A stretch of 64,000 nucleotides of DNA from Bradyrhizobium sp. ARR65 (GTDB taxonomy: Bacteria; Pseudomonadota; Alphaproteobacteria; Rhizobiales; Xanthobacteraceae), in contig NZ_AWZU01000038.1 of NCBI RefSeq assembly GCF_000472385.1, positions 223-64,222 of the forward strand, in the 5' to 3' direction. The notes under the pieces are model-generated. The model had not been told where the DNA came from and did not search any database. It worked only from the letters and a program-made list of their open reading frames with translations. A program made the position numbers and the translations under genes. Position 1 is the first letter of the stretch, and every line of letters begins with the position of its first letter. Positions 35,718 through 46,637 of this stretch are shown in pieces.

Positions 35718-36240
35718 CGCGGGAAAGTGTACATCGTCGAATTTGGCGCTTTGGTGTGGACCATGTGTAGCCGGGATACTCTATCTGGTGTAGCTGGACG
35801 CGAAATATAAAGGCGGCGGACTTGAGATCGTCGGTGTCGCGGCTCGCGAACGTGCTCCAGCGGCGGACGAGGCTCCGAACTAAGTTGGACGCGTGGTTGA
35901 CCGAAAAGTTCTCGAAGCTGAACCATCGGATCGCATTTGGCCACACGTGCGAGATGAACAAGCTTTGAATGGAGCCCAGCTCTGCTCCCCGGATTCTCCC
36001 TTCGTGGTCAGTGGTGACGGACATCGCCTTTATCGGATCCAGTGCAACTCGATGATGTCTTGAAGGTTCTCAAACGGCCCACCAGTGATGGAGCCACAGC
36101 CCGCGAATACTTAGCGGACCGCCGAAAACGAGCGCGAAGCGCACAAAAGGAGCGGTGACAAAGCCAATCGTGCCAAACTTGCGCAGGCGATGAAGGCCGA
36201 AGATTGAGAGGCGGCGCTTTCGGCGGAAGAGCCACTGCGA
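35718..36240 (+). pseudogene. Redoxin/TlpA-like thiol-disulfide protein, decayed
   Basis: Reading in two frames gives GKVYIVEFGA, then WCGPCVAGILYLV (35752-35790), the thioredoxin-like active site, then LDAKYKGGGLEIVGVAARER and APAADEA. After a stop near 35881 the other frames continue KLDAWLTEKFSKLNHRIAFG and, later, KRSGDKANRAKLAQAMKAED. This is a periplasmic or cytosolic TlpA-family protein of Bradyrhizobium type with at least four lesions. It is flanked by IS3 and IS5 debris. Confidence 0.7.
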
Positions 36241-36362
36241 TGAAGCCGGACGACATCAACTATCGAAGGCCGTGCAGAGTTCGTCCCGCGAGGGCGCGCC
36301 GAAAGGCGGAGAGAGAGAATGAGACAACCCAAGCTGAACGACGCGCGCTAGTTGAACACGAG

Positions 36363-36902
36363 CTAGTCGCAGCGTTTCTCAACCCGACGGTGCGGTCTGA
36401 TGCCATTGAAGCTGTCGACGAGATTACGGGCTCGATAGAGATATCGAGCGAAGCGGATCGGCATGGTGCGATTGCTTTTAGAGGGAATGTTGGCGGACGC
36501 GCCTTCTCGTACGATTTCTCTGATCCAGTCGTCGTTGTAGCCAAAGTCGGCAAGCAGCACGGTCCCGCCTAGGCGAAACAGGAGTTCGCGGACAAGCTGA
36601 TTGTCTGGGCCTCCCGACGAGCTGGACCGGCAGGCGATACCTATCAGTTTGTCCGGATTGTTGTGCATCAGCGCGGAGCTCATCACGCGCAACGAGAGGC
36701 CTCCATAAGACCATGACGAACTCATGGACTGAGTATGGACGGCTGCACACAGCGGCTCCGCCCCCAATAACTGTGCCGCGCGCGAACACTGGTGCGGGGT
36801 CTGCATCAAGTATGGCAAAGCCATCTGCTCTCTGCCGAGCCTGCCCAGAATGGTGGCGTCGTCAGTCGGGCTTCCGACATTAAGATCGTCAACTCGACAC
36901 AC
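36363..36902 (-). pseudogene. IS5-family (IS427-type) transposase remnant
   Basis: The minus-strand frame gives ADFGYNDDWIREIVREGASA, then NIPSKSNRTMPIRFARYLYR and ARNLVDSFN, the C-terminal part of IS427-type DDE transposases ('DRGYDADWIR...NIPPK'). Ahead of it a second frame preserves other parts. The catalytic motif and the ends are damaged. Confidence 0.65.
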
Positions 36903-37483
36903 ATGAGATGCGAAACATCAGGACGGGGTTTAGATGGCGCCGGTCATGATCTCGCCTTCGTCCGAACGTGCTGTCACCGTGAGATGTGGAGCGCATGCCT
37001 CATCGAGCTGATATGCGGGATGCCGCTGCCCAGAGGCCGCTGGAGAGATCCCACGATCTCTGGCCCTCGCGGACCATCGTTCCTGCCACTTACAATTTGC
37101 GGCGCGGTCGCCGGCCACTCCTCATTAAGCTCCTCGACCATAACCCGTCCCTACAATGCGTTCATACGTTGTCGGCGGAGATCGCATCCCCCCTTTTCCC
37201 TGAGCATCACAAACCGCTAAGAGCCATCTTGGTGGAGGAGAGGAAAAATGAAGGAAGTCCATCCTGCTATCTCTGGTAGGTAGCGAAAGATCGCTCTCGC
37301 GCTATACGTTCGCTCAATCGTCGATTACCAGGACTCGTCAGGAAAAGTCGGGTTCTAGCCAGCTCCTGCTAGGCACGTTCCAAAGTTTTCGAACTTCGAC
37401 GGCAATTGAGGTGAGTCCAGAGGGGGCACCTGAAATGCAGTACGGTCGAAATTGTCGCGCTTTTCCGAGCTGGGCACTATTCC
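36903..37483. other. Stretch without intact gene
   Basis: Part of it (36930-37150, minus) may be the worn N-terminal end of the IS5-type transposase next to it; otherwise nothing is recognised. Confidence 0.35.
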
Positions 37484-38035
37484 ATGTTAGATGATCAATT
37501 GCGGAACGAAGCCATCGAATCAGCAAACGTTGACATCGGAGTCGAGGGTAAGACGGTCTTTCAAATTGGGACCGGTGCGGGTCTAACTGCCTTGCTTTTC
37601 ACTCGTGATGGTCGTGCAAGACCGATCCGCAGTTGTTTGAACTTGCGAGTTCGATCGTGAAACGAAACGGGGAAAATAACCGGATAACCTTGATCAACAA
37701 GTCGAGCACCGATGCGATCAGGGATGGAGATGTCGACTTTGTTCCCGAGATTATCTTCACAGAGGCAATCGATTGCGGGATTGTCGGCGAGGGATTTCCG
37801 ATCATTGCGCGCGATATCGCATCGATCGCCGGTGACCAAACCGTAGTCTTGCCCGACAAGATCAAGCAATTCGGTTATATGATCGAATGTGATTGTATCT
37901 ACAGAACGAATGCGGTCGAGGACGTCATGGGCTTCGATATGCGTCCGCTCAACGTTTACAGCAGGCGAACGTACTTTCCCATCAGGGCGAATTTGTTTCG
38001 AGCGCGTTGCCTAAGCGCTATCCACAGAATGCATA
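37484..38035 (+). pseudogene. PRMT-like SAM methyltransferase, frameshifted
   Basis: The ATG at 37484 opens MLDDQLRNEAIESANVDIGV and the SAM-binding site GKTVFQIGTGAGLTALLF, then shifts frame near 37630. The second frame continues FELASSIVKRNGENN, VDFVPEIIFTEAIDCGIVGE, KIKQFGYMIEC and FDMRPLNVYS, ending near 38035. The order (MLDD, SAM loop, double-E-like segment) corresponds to protein-arginine-methyltransferase-like enzymes, some of which act in natural-product pathways. The second frame stays open through to the MATE gene, which can give the false picture of a fused protein. Confidence 0.7.
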
Positions 38036-38445
38036 CTTACAGTTACCGCTGCACCGCACCCGATACCACTATTGTTGAAATCGAGGCCCGCGGGGCGGGC
38101 CTTTGCCATGGAAGCGCGATTTGGGCGCTTGAGGCGCCTTACATTGCGGCGGCGGCCAAAGTCTCGAGGCTTGCGGTCATTTGCCCCGTCTCCTTTGCGC
38201 CTAATACCCGCGAAAGCGGAAGCACCAGTCAAGGCTACGGAGCTGTTCTCGTCAGTGGGCGAGCAGGCGCCAGGCCCAGACTCAATAACAGGTCTAAGCC
38301 GATGACGAGCTTCGCGTCTGTCACGCGCAGCTGCGCAAGGATGCGCGTGAGCCGGCATCCGCTGATCATCGCGAATTCAGCAGGGAACACGACCCTCTTG
38401 GCAAAAAAAGGGGATCGTTTCCTCTGCGCAGGCAAACGGGGCAGC

Positions 38446-39888
38446 ATGATTTCCAAGGACAAAATAGCCGGAACAAAATCGGCATCGGCTTCGCGGCACG
38501 GATTGGCGAGACGGGCGGTTAGCCATCATCTCATTGTCGAGCTCAACGAAACCGCCAAGCTCGCATGGCCGATGATGCTGACGCAGCTTGGGCAGGTTGC
38601 GATGATGACGACCGATCTTGCCTTCATCGGGCGCACCGGCGCCGAGTCGGTCGCCGCGGTCGCGCTGGCCGGCAGGGTTTATCTCATTAGCGTCATCTCT
38701 GGGATGGGCCTGCTAGCAGCGATCGCGCCGGTCGCCGCGCAGGCGTTTGCGGCAGACAAACTAGCCGTGGTGCGCCGGTCGCTGCAAATGGGCCTGTGGG
38801 CGGCGCTGTTTTTGTCGCTCCCGACGATGGCGTTTGCACTGCGCGGAGAGCAAATACTGGTTGCTCTTGGCCAGGCACCGGACGCAGCGCAGCTCGCCCA
38901 GCAATATCTGTTCGGATTAGCCTGGGGCGTTGCGCCGGCGCTATGGTTTCACGCCATCCGCAACTTCATGGCCGCGGTTAACCGGCCGGAGCCGGTTTTG
39001 TGGATTACGCTCACTGCCGTTCCCATCAACGGCCTGTTGATCTACCTGCTGATTTTTGGGAAGCTCGGCCTGCCGCGGCTTGGGCTGTTCGGAGCGGGTC
39101 TCGCGACCACCGTCGTGAACTGTGGGACTTTTGCGGCCGGCTTGTGGTTCGCCACAATGCGTCGTCCCTTCAGGGACTACCACGTGCTTGCACATCTTTG
39201 GCGCTTCGATTGGCCATTAATGCGCCAGCTGATCGTCATCGGGACGCCAATCTCAATCGCGTCCTTGATCGAGTACGGACTATTCTCGGTCGCAGCGCTC
39301 CTGGCGGGAATAATCAGCACCAGCGCACTCGCCGCTCATCAGATCGCGTTCCAGGTCAATGTGATCCTCCTCACCATCTATTTCGGCATCAGCATGGCGG
39401 CGGCCGTGCGCGTTGGGTACGCAGTAGGCCGCGACGACGGCCTCAGGATCAAGCGGGCTGGGCTGGCGGCGATGTTGCTTGGTCTCGTGATCGCCACGAT
39501 GTTGACGCTAGCGGTGATCGTCGCCCGGTTTGAGATCGCCGGGTTCTTTCTGACCGAATCGGCTCACGATGGTGCCGCCACGATCGCAGTCGCTGCAAAG
39601 CTCCTTCTGGTCGGGGCGACCTTCTTCATCACTGATTGCGTGGCCAACATTGCCGCGGGCGGCCTCCGCGGACTGAAGGACACGCGGGTGCCGCTTGTGT
39701 TTGCTGGCGCGTATTGGTTAGTCGGGTTTTCTTTCAGCTACGGACTTGGCTTAAAGAGCGGTCTTGGTATCGTTGGTATTTGGATTGGCTTATCAATCGC
39801 GACGACTGTCTACGCGGCTCTTCTGTTGCTGCGTTTCCAGCTGCTGGCGAGCAGGCTTGCTCTTCCGACCCGACATCCGACCACGTAA
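38446..39888 (+). CDS. MATE-family multidrug/metabolite efflux protein
   Basis: A 480-residue inner-membrane transporter with twelve hydrophobic segments, of the NorM/DinF superfamily. Clear features: LAWPMMLTQLGQVAMMTTDL in helix 1, then RAGGLRGLKDTRVP-type loop (IAAGGLRGLKDTR) and the two six-helix halves. Start ATG 38446 (preceded by GGGG) fits the normal MATE N terminus; the longer open frame from 37633 runs through an older pseudogene. It exports cationic drugs or secondary metabolites using an ion gradient. With the decayed methyltransferase in front, it may be the surviving exporter of a lost pathway, or serve the nearby ones. Confidence 0.9.
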   Translation: MISKDKIAGTKSASASRHGLARRAVSHHLIVELNETAKLAWPMMLTQLGQVAMMTTDLAFIGRTGAESVAAVALAGRVYLISVISGMGLLAAIAPVAAQAFAADKLAVVRRSLQMGLWAALFLSLPTMAFALRGEQILVALGQAPDAAQLAQQYLFGLAWGVAPALWFHAIRNFMAAVNRPEPVLWITLTAVPINGLLIYLLIFGKLGLPRLGLFGAGLATTVVNCGTFAAGLWFATMRRPFRDYHVLAHLWRFDWPLMRQLIVIGTPISIASLIEYGLFSVAALLAGIISTSALAAHQIAFQVNVILLTIYFGISMAAAVRVGYAVGRDDGLRIKRAGLAAMLLGLVIATMLTLAVIVARFEIAGFFLTESAHDGAATIAVAAKLLLVGATFFITDCVANIAAGGLRGLKDTRVPLVFAGAYWLVGFSFSYGLGLKSGLGIVGIWIGLSIATTVYAALLLLRFQLLASRLALPTRHPTT

Positions 39889-40772
39889 ACGCAGGAGTTC
39901 TGCAAATGTCGCTCTTCCGCAGCTTTGCAGCATTCCATGCAGCCGATCGACTTAGAGGGTAGATAATCCGAATGATTGCTGATAGGAAATTCAGGTGGCG
40001 CGGACCCTGCGGCAGCTCTTCAATCCGGCCTGTTCGGCCTTGGCATCCGCTCGAAATGGCCGCGCACGTCCTCATCCGATAGATCGACAAGCCAGATCTT
40101 CGCGCTGACGAGATGGGCGGCTGATCCTAATTCCCTCCATCAAAGTCGGTATTGGTGCGCGGGCCCTTTGCGGCCGGCCTCTCTACTCATAGTGATTGAT
40201 GTGCTCTTAGCGCTACCAGCTCGTCGGCGACATTGCCGTTCCAAGCCGTAGTTTCCATCGACCGGCCACCGCCATGGCAGCTCTGCTGCCGTTGGATGCT
40301 GATGGCGCTCGCATGGCTCCTTCAAATAGGCAATCCGTTATTACTCACCAGAGTAGGTAGTGTCTCATCCCCAGTTAACGATGTACCATCAATTTGTGAA
40401 CTGGCCATATAGGCTATGACGCAGATGATCACGATAGGAGAAGGCGCAGCAATGCCAAGCGTAGTTCGTGCGTTTCATGTGTCACGGTTCCTTCAAAGGA
40501 CATGATGAACGCCGCTATCCAAAAAAGATCTAGCTTCGATAGGATTTGCCGATTAGGCGGGCACCTGTGACCGAATCGCGGTGGTGTAAGCCAGATCATC
40601 CTGCGTTGGCACCTGCAGGTGGTTCGTGTTTCACGCCCGTACTAGAAGGCGTAGCTCCGCGAAATCCGCGCGTCGGGTGATGGCTCTGCGATCGGAGAAC
40701 TCAGCGCTCCGTCAAATGGGACGTCGCGGCTGGTGATCGACTTACCTCTCCCTACACTTAGGCGTTCTTACG
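39889..40772. other. Long stretch without recognisable gene
   Basis: Only short, unrelated frames. I recognise no transposase, RNA or repeat. The end should hold the promoter of the acyl-CoA ligase gene. Confidence 0.4.
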
Positions 40773-42419
40773 ATGACCCCTGCCAACTCAATACCACTGC
40801 GCGATCGCGTAGCAAATGCACTGCGTAAGATCGAGGCGCTAGAATCCGCATATGAAACCATTACGGTCGGACAGCTGGTGTCGAGGCGGGCGCAAACGCA
40901 CGCCTCAACGACGGCTATTGACGTCTTTGAGCGCGGGGAGCGCGCAACGTACGCCGAAATGGATCGCTGGTCCAACAAGTATGCAAATGCGCTGCGCGCG
41001 TTCGGAGTGCGCAAATGCGATCGCGTCGCGGTGATCTTGCCCAATCGCATCGAATTCCCGATACTGTGGTTCGCGCTTGCAAAGCTCGGTGCGGTGCTGG
41101 TCCCGATCAATATGCGCTACACGCCCAGGGAGATCGAATACGTCTTGAGCGACACGCAGGCGCAATTCGCAGTCATCGATGAATCGGCATGGCCAGTCTT
41201 CTCCGCTATTGACCCGTGGCCGCAAGACCTCGCCAAGGAGCGAGTGCTACTTGTTGGACAGTCTTGGGCCGAGCCCACTACGACTCTCGATGAATTGCTC
41301 AAGGGCGTCGGCCACGCGCCGGTGAACGAGGATATTCGCCCTGACGACCTGCTGAACATCCAATACACCTCGGGCACGACGGGTTTTCCCAAGGGCTGCA
41401 TGTTGACGCACGACTATTGGGGTGTGCATTCGTATGCGTCAGCATCCCGCGACTATCAGCCGTACGAGAGATATCTGTCGGCGTCACCTTTCTATTATGG
41501 GGACGGACCAGGACATCTTTTGAGGTCGTATCGACAGGGCGGCACGCTGCATTTGGCTCCGCACCTCAGCTCGACGGGATTAATCGGTTGGATCAAGAAA
41601 TACCGCATCGAGTGGTGTCCGTTTCCCGAGCTGATCACGCGCCGGCACGAGGCCACGGCTGACTCGTTGGCCTTCCTAAAGCAGGTCGGGCAACCCGACC
41701 CCTGGAGTCCTGACACGGTACGCCGATTCCGCGATCGCTGTGGAGTGCGCAGCGTGGATTGTTTCGGTATGACTGAAATCGGATACGGCATTATAATGCC
41801 CGACATCGAAGAGATGGATCACTCCGGGTCGGTCGGGATACGCGCCCCCTTTCGGGCCCTCCGGCTGGTGAATGAGGATGGCAGCCCCACGCCGATCGGC
41901 GAAGTAGGCGAGCTCTGGGTAAAGGGGCGTGCGATCTTCAAGGGCTATTGGAACAGGCCGGAAGCGAATGCCGATGCATTCGAAGGTGAATGGTTCAAGA
42001 CCGGTGATCTGTTGCGTCGGGACGAACTCGGCTATTACTGGTTCGTAGGACGTAAAAAGGATATGATCCGGCGGGCGGGCGACGAGAACATCTCTGCACG
42101 CGAGGTTGAGGCCGTCATTCGTGAGATCTCCGAGATCGCGGATGTGGCTGCGGTGCCTGTACGCGACGACGAGCGGGTCGAGGAGGTCAAGATTTACGTG
42201 GAGCTTAAGGAAGGTGTCGCGCCAGACGATGTGCCTGTCGAGCGCATTCTTGAGCATGCTCGTGCGCGGCTCGCCGTGTTCAAGGTGCCGCGGTATATCG
42301 CCTTCACTCGGGCGCTTCCTAGAACTACCTCCAGCAATAAGGTGCTCAAACGTGAGCTGATAAACGTCAGCGATCCATTTGCCGGCGCCTATGACAGTGA
42401 GCAGAAGCGCTGGCGCTGA
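40773..42419 (+). CDS. Acyl-CoA synthetase (AMP-forming), CaiC-like
   Basis: A 548-residue adenylate-forming enzyme. Motifs in order: ATP-binding YTSGTTGFPKGCMLTH (about residues 192-207), FGMTEIGYG, GELWVKGRAIFKGYWNRP, WFKTGDLLRRD, hinge GRKKDMIRRAGDENISAREV, and the C-terminal catalytic Lys in TTSSNKVLKREL. It activates a carboxylic acid as CoA thioester; similarity in layout to carnitine-CoA ligases hints at a polar or short acid. It is complete, alone on its strand, with no good ribosome site, between a gene-poor stretch and IS66/recombinase remnants. A link to the 49-58 kb cluster is possible but not shown. Confidence 0.88.
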   Translation: MTPANSIPLRDRVANALRKIEALESAYETITVGQLVSRRAQTHASTTAIDVFERGERATYAEMDRWSNKYANALRAFGVRKCDRVAVILPNRIEFPILWFALAKLGAVLVPINMRYTPREIEYVLSDTQAQFAVIDESAWPVFSAIDPWPQDLAKERVLLVGQSWAEPTTTLDELLKGVGHAPVNEDIRPDDLLNIQYTSGTTGFPKGCMLTHDYWGVHSYASASRDYQPYERYLSASPFYYGDGPGHLLRSYRQGGTLHLAPHLSSTGLIGWIKKYRIEWCPFPELITRRHEATADSLAFLKQVGQPDPWSPDTVRRFRDRCGVRSVDCFGMTEIGYGIIMPDIEEMDHSGSVGIRAPFRALRLVNEDGSPTPIGEVGELWVKGRAIFKGYWNRPEANADAFEGEWFKTGDLLRRDELGYYWFVGRKKDMIRRAGDENISAREVEAVIREISEIADVAAVPVRDDERVEEVKIYVELKEGVAPDDVPVERILEHARARLAVFKVPRYIAFTRALPRTTSSNKVLKRELINVSDPFAGAYDSEQKRWR

Positions 42420-42509
42420 AGCCGCCGGTTCCGTCTAGTTCGTACACGGCAGCGGGCGGTTTAAGGCTTCAAGCCAAATGACAACCATGCCACAGTTGGC
42501 GGCCCGGCG

Positions 42510-43327
42510 ATCGATCGGACATCAGTGTTCGGCAAACAAAATATCCCGCTGCGCTCTATGCGTTCGAGAAGACGATCCGCGCGATGAGCACCGAAAATCG
42601 GCGCGGGGTGCTGACATCGCTCAAGGCGAACACCAGCCCGCCCGCTTCTGGGCAAGGCGAAGATCGCGGACGAGGTCCGCAACGGTCTGAACCATTAGGA
42701 TGAGCTGCCCCCGTTTCCGCGGCGACGGCCGCATCGAGCTCGACGCCAACGTCGTAGAGCATGGCGTCTGAGTCATTATACGCCCTTTCTTCAAGTATCT
42801 GTAAACATTGGAATTTGATTTTCCAATTCAACGTGACACGGACCACCTCCGTCCCATCGCCCGAACAACGCGCCGCTTTGAAGGTCGACGGCTCGGATCT
42901 GGTAGGGCGCGCCTCGGACGACTTGCTCCGCTGGCAGAACACCGGCCTCGATCAGCTTGCGGATTCGATGGCTCGTGACGCCGCACTGCTGCTCGGCCTC
43001 TCGCAGGGGCAGCCAGACGCCGTCCTTCTCGGCCGAAAGATACGCGTGGATACCTCTCACGCGCCGGATCGATCCGACACGGTGCGCGGTCCAGGTCTTG
43101 TCCTGGCCGGTGGGCAATCTCATGCGGTTGAGGGTGGTGGCGATGTCCTCATCAGACCAACGGGCCTCCATGCTGCGGATGACGGCCAGGGCGTCATCAG
43201 GGGTTTTACAGTCGTGACCGCCGGACAACCTGAGCTGCATCGCCTCACAATTCGAGACATGCAATTGGCCGGCGTTGATCCGCAAACCTACCTTTTGGAC
43301 CTGCTGACTACACCCGTCACTCTGTGA
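42510..43327 (+). pseudogene. IS66 TnpC C-terminal remnant, split by a recombinase fragment
   Basis: Plus-strand pieces AALYAFEKTIRA (about 42550), DGRIELDANVVEHGV (about 42725-42770) and LTIRDMQLAGVDPQTYLLDL (about 43245-43305) are consecutive parts of an IS66 TnpC C terminus. Between the last two lies about 470 bases carrying a recombinase fragment on the other strand. So a recombinase segment has integrated into an IS66 gene, as also seems true at 22-25 kb. Confidence 0.65.
42791..43250 (-). pseudogene. Large serine recombinase, C-terminal fragment
   Basis: The minus frame gives TPDDALAVIRSMEARWSDED, then IATTLNRMRLPTGQDKTWTA and a second helix-turn-helix-like part (LREAEQQCGVTSHRIRKLIE, AGVLPAEQVVRGAPYQIR). 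This is the C-terminal DNA-binding part of element-encoded serine recombinases; the catalytic domain is missing. Confidence 0.7.
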
Positions 43328-43483
43328 CAGGCTTCACGCATTGATCAGCTCACGCGTTGGGCCTGGGCCGCAGAGCACTCCGCTAACAAGCTCCCTGCCT
43401 AACATCCCCTCAGGACGTCAGTGCCGTGGCCAGAGGGCCGATTGCCAAGATTGCGTCGAAAACGTGACTCAGTTCCCGGCGAG

Positions 43484-44311
43484 CTAGCCTGCGGGCTCAT
43501 TTGCAGAAATCACGGGTTCAGACGCATAAGCGCCCGAAATAAGCTTGTAACAGCTACACGCCGTTTGCTCGAGGCACTCGCGTTCACCGATCTGCAAGAC
43601 GCCGCGCATCTTGCGAATCAGTTTTTGTTCTTCGAATCGAATTAGCGTCTCCGTTACCCCAGCGCGGCGCAATCCCAAGACGGACGAAAGGTAGTCGTGG
43701 GTAACTGGAAGCACATGAGCGCCAAGAGCGTCACCTGCCAAACAGAGCCAACTCGCGAGGCGCTTTTCGCGATGGTGTCTGATGCCGCAGAATCCTGTCT
43801 GAACGCAATGCAAAGTCAGCGCTTGAACGTACCGAGAAAGATGTTCTCGGATTTGAGGGCGCTCGTTCATCATTCGATGCAAATCCTCGACACGGATCCT
43901 GTGCGCGCTTCCAGGAACGAGCACGACAGATTGATGCGTCGGAAGATGCCCGCCCATCAAGAGCGAAGCACCGACGGCCCCCCGATGTCCTATCACCGCC
44001 GTTTCAAGGATGGTTCCTGCCGCGACAATTCTCAGCGAGACAAGGCCCGACTCGACAAAATAGACATATTCAAAATGCTTTTTTGGCTCATGCAAAACCA
44101 TACGCTCTCTCAGGACGATCGGCTCAAGGAACTCCCCTATTGCCGCGAGGTCTTGGAGAGGAATTCTCGCCAGAATAGCATTTTTGACAAAGCGCCGCGT
44201 ATTAGGACGCGCCGTACTAGACTGGCGCAGCATAGGCTTTACGCCGGCCATCCGCTTGAGAGCTGCGGGGCTGCTAGCCGTTTCGGGAACGGCGGGCACA
44301 TGGTCCGTCAT
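43484..44311 (-). CDS. Crp/Fnr-family transcriptional regulator
   Basis: A 275-residue regulator with an N-terminal cyclic-nucleotide-binding-like beta roll (LEPIVLRERMVLHEPKKHFE, YVYFVESGLVSLRIV) and a C-terminal winged helix (HDYLSSVLGLRRAGVTETLI). The N-terminal cysteine cluster of FNR is absent; cysteines occur only in the middle and at the end, so oxygen sensing by an Fe-S cluster is unlikely. Bradyrhizobium carries many such paralogues with unknown signals. It is complete and free-standing between recombinase fragments; its targets cannot be told from position. Confidence 0.88.
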   Translation of the reverse strand: MTDHVPAVPETASSPAALKRMAGVKPMLRQSSTARPNTRRFVKNAILARIPLQDLAAIGEFLEPIVLRERMVLHEPKKHFEYVYFVESGLVSLRIVAAGTILETAVIGHRGAVGASLLMGGHLPTHQSVVLVPGSAHRIRVEDLHRMMNERPQIREHLSRYVQALTLHCVQTGFCGIRHHREKRLASWLCLAGDALGAHVLPVTHDYLSSVLGLRRAGVTETLIRFEEQKLIRKMRGVLQIGERECLEQTACSCYKLISGAYASEPVISANEPAG

Positions 44312-44528
44312 AAGGCAGTCCGTTCTCCTGATCTGCGGGTTTCAGCTGGGTCAATTCCACTAATCGTCACGAAATATTGATTGCAGATTGTAGCGATGCT
44401 TCGATCTTGATTTATGCAACGCCTCCCCCTATGACGATTAAATCATGCGTCAGGAGCCGTTCTTCGACGAATTTCAATTGTCGGACGGACCGGCTGTGTA
44501 CCAGCACGATCTGAGCTAGTGTCCCGAG

Positions 44529-45196
44529 TCACAAGTTCGCAATCGTAGATTCGCAGTAGATTCGTGTCGCTGTGCCAAGGATGGAGGCAAACAGCGATGG
44601 AGTCTCAAATGGCGGTCCAGCGCCTTGCCCCCGGATCAGGCGAACAACGGTCATCTTGCTGACACCGAGGCGGTTTGCGGCTTCGCCCAGAATAAGCTCA
44701 TGGCGTTCTGCACGTTCGCCCTCCCGGTAGACCGGTATCTGATGCGCGCCGCGGAAATTGCGCACGCGCAGCTGGGTCCAGGTCTGGCCTCTGGCCGAGC
44801 GGATACCCAGCCGATTGAGAACGGGGGCGATGCTGTGGTCTGGCAAGAGGCGGGCCAGTTCGCACACCAACTGCTCGGTTGTCACATCCGTCTTGTAGCG
44901 ATTTGGTCCGACCGGTTCTTCAGCACTTCAAGCCGCGTGTGATCCCCCCCTGCCAGTGCAGCACGAGGTGCAGCCGACCGGTCTCGACTGTGACGATAAT
45001 CTCCTTCAGCACGGCGCGCAAAAGCCGCATCGTTCCAGAGCGCTGGCAGGTCCCCGGCGAGCGCCATAAGCGCCATGCGCTCGTCATCGCTGACGGCGCT
45101 CGGCTGCTCGCTGCACAAGCTCCGGATCTGATCTTCGAGCCGCGCGACCGCCACGACACAGTCATTCCACAGCTGTCCGCCGATGAATTGCCTCAT
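44529..45196 (-). pseudogene. Large serine recombinase, C-terminal fragment, frameshifted
   Basis: The first frame (45196-44882) ends in GGDHTRLEVLKNRSDQIA, the typical end of the recombinase coiled-coil part. A shift near 44885 leads to the DNA-binding end: TEQLVCELARLLPDHSIAPV, LNRLGIRSARGQTWTQLRVR and YREGERAERHELILGEAANR. The catalytic part is absent. It abuts and truncates the HerA relic. A 24-base block in the TRLEVLKN region recurs in inverted relation at 23.89 kb. Confidence 0.75.
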
Positions 45197-45289
45197 AACC
45201 TTTGAAATGTTGCGCGACGCGTTACTTCACCTGAAAAGCCCCACCTGATGATGCGCTCGAGAAAGCGGTCGACATCGAGCTGCGGATCG

Positions 45290-46637
45290 AAGGTAGCGAT
45301 TGCATTCTCAGCTACTCCGGAGGTGGCATCCTGGGGAATGTAGAGATGAGCCTCATCGCAAAACAACGCCACGGGTGGCGCGCAGCCTGCGCGCTCCACT
45401 GCTGCACATGAAAAGCCATGCGCGCGACCATGCCGACGATCAGCGGCAGGATGTCCGAGGGCACTTCTGAAAAATCAATCACCTTGACCCCACCCTTGCC
45501 GTCCTTGGCGGCGCGTCCGCCCAGCAGGAGTGTCACGGCTTCGTCGAGCCACTCATAGCTATCCGCGACGCCACCGGCCGGAAATAGGAACCCGAGCCGG
45601 CGGTCCGTGCGCTTGCCCTCGAGGCGCTGGATCAGGCGGCTGAGCTTGCCGTGAAAGTCGCCTTGCTTCTCGGATCTGGCGCCTGGGACCATTTCTGTGT
45701 TCAGGCGATTGAGTTCTGCAAGTACCGATGCCATCGCGAACGGGACGGGGCTGTCGATCGTGAAATTGTCAAGGACATCGCTATGGCCTCCTGCAGTCAG
45801 GAAGCTCGTCTTCGCGTCAACGATCGCACGGGACATCACCATGGCCTGATTGGGTGCGTTCTGGTCGGTACGGTCGACGAACATCGAGACAAGCACTTCG
45901 TAGGTCATTAACCAGTAGGGAAGATGAAGCACGCCGTCGGCGAGGCCCTTGCCCGCGTCAATATCGCCTGGACCCGCGACGCGAAGATGCACAAAACCAT
46001 CACCGGCGATGGAGGCATATTCACCGTGCATGTCGAAACACGATCGCATTGGCGCTCTTAAGCTCGGCCACCTGTTCTAGAAGACGGGCCGTGGTCCAGG
46101 ATTTTCCGGAACCGGTACTGCCGACCACCAGCGCGTGACGTTGAAAAAGCTTGTTGCCGTTGACATAGGCCTCGGCATTGGGGTCGAGAGTATAGGCGCC
46201 AAGCGACAGACGCTGGGCTCCCGCAGTCACCTCAGAGATTGCACCCATAAAGCGGGTGAGCCGTTCACCTTCAAGCGCGAAACAGCCTGCATCAATTTCC
46301 GGAACCGTTTCGAGCGTGCGCCGGAATACATTTTCGCGGCTGCCGTCCCTATCGAGCAGCGTGCCAATTAAGGCGATGCGAACCAAATTGAGCTCGATAT
46401 AAGCCTCATCGGCATGTTCAATATCGGCCACCTTCGCTTCCTCAAGCGCAGTACGTGTGATCTTGTGGATCACACCGATCAGCTTGTGGCCTGCCAAGCT
46501 GCTCCGGAGTGCGACGAGCCGATCGACCTGCAGTTGGCGCAAGGCCTCAACGTCATCGATGCGAACAACTACGTTGCGGTGTCGACCGATTGGACGCGAC
46601 CGAGGGCCTCTTCATCGGCAAAGTTGAGGATGCTCAT
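45290..46637 (-). pseudogene. HerA-family DNA translocase, frameshifted and truncated
   Basis: Start ATG 46637 overlaps the SIR2 stop by ATGA. Joined frames give MSILNFADEEALGRVQSVDT, the HAS-barrel, Walker A VVGSTGSGKSWTTARLLEQV and Walker B-like ALFCDEAHLYIP. Lesions: a missing base near 46575, an extra base near 46036 (TTTCGACATG where TTCGACATG is expected), a shift near 45400, and loss of the C terminus after VAENAIATF at about 45290, where recombinase sequence begins. HerA hexamers act as the partner of SIR2 NADases in anti-phage systems; this one should be inactive unless sequencing errors explain the shifts. Confidence 0.8.

Noticed and set aside
37633..39888. A single 751-codon frame, possible methyltransferase-MATE fusion
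   Set aside because: The first 270 codons match only part of a frameshifted PRMT-like gene and then low-complexity filler; the MATE N terminus fits a start at 38446.
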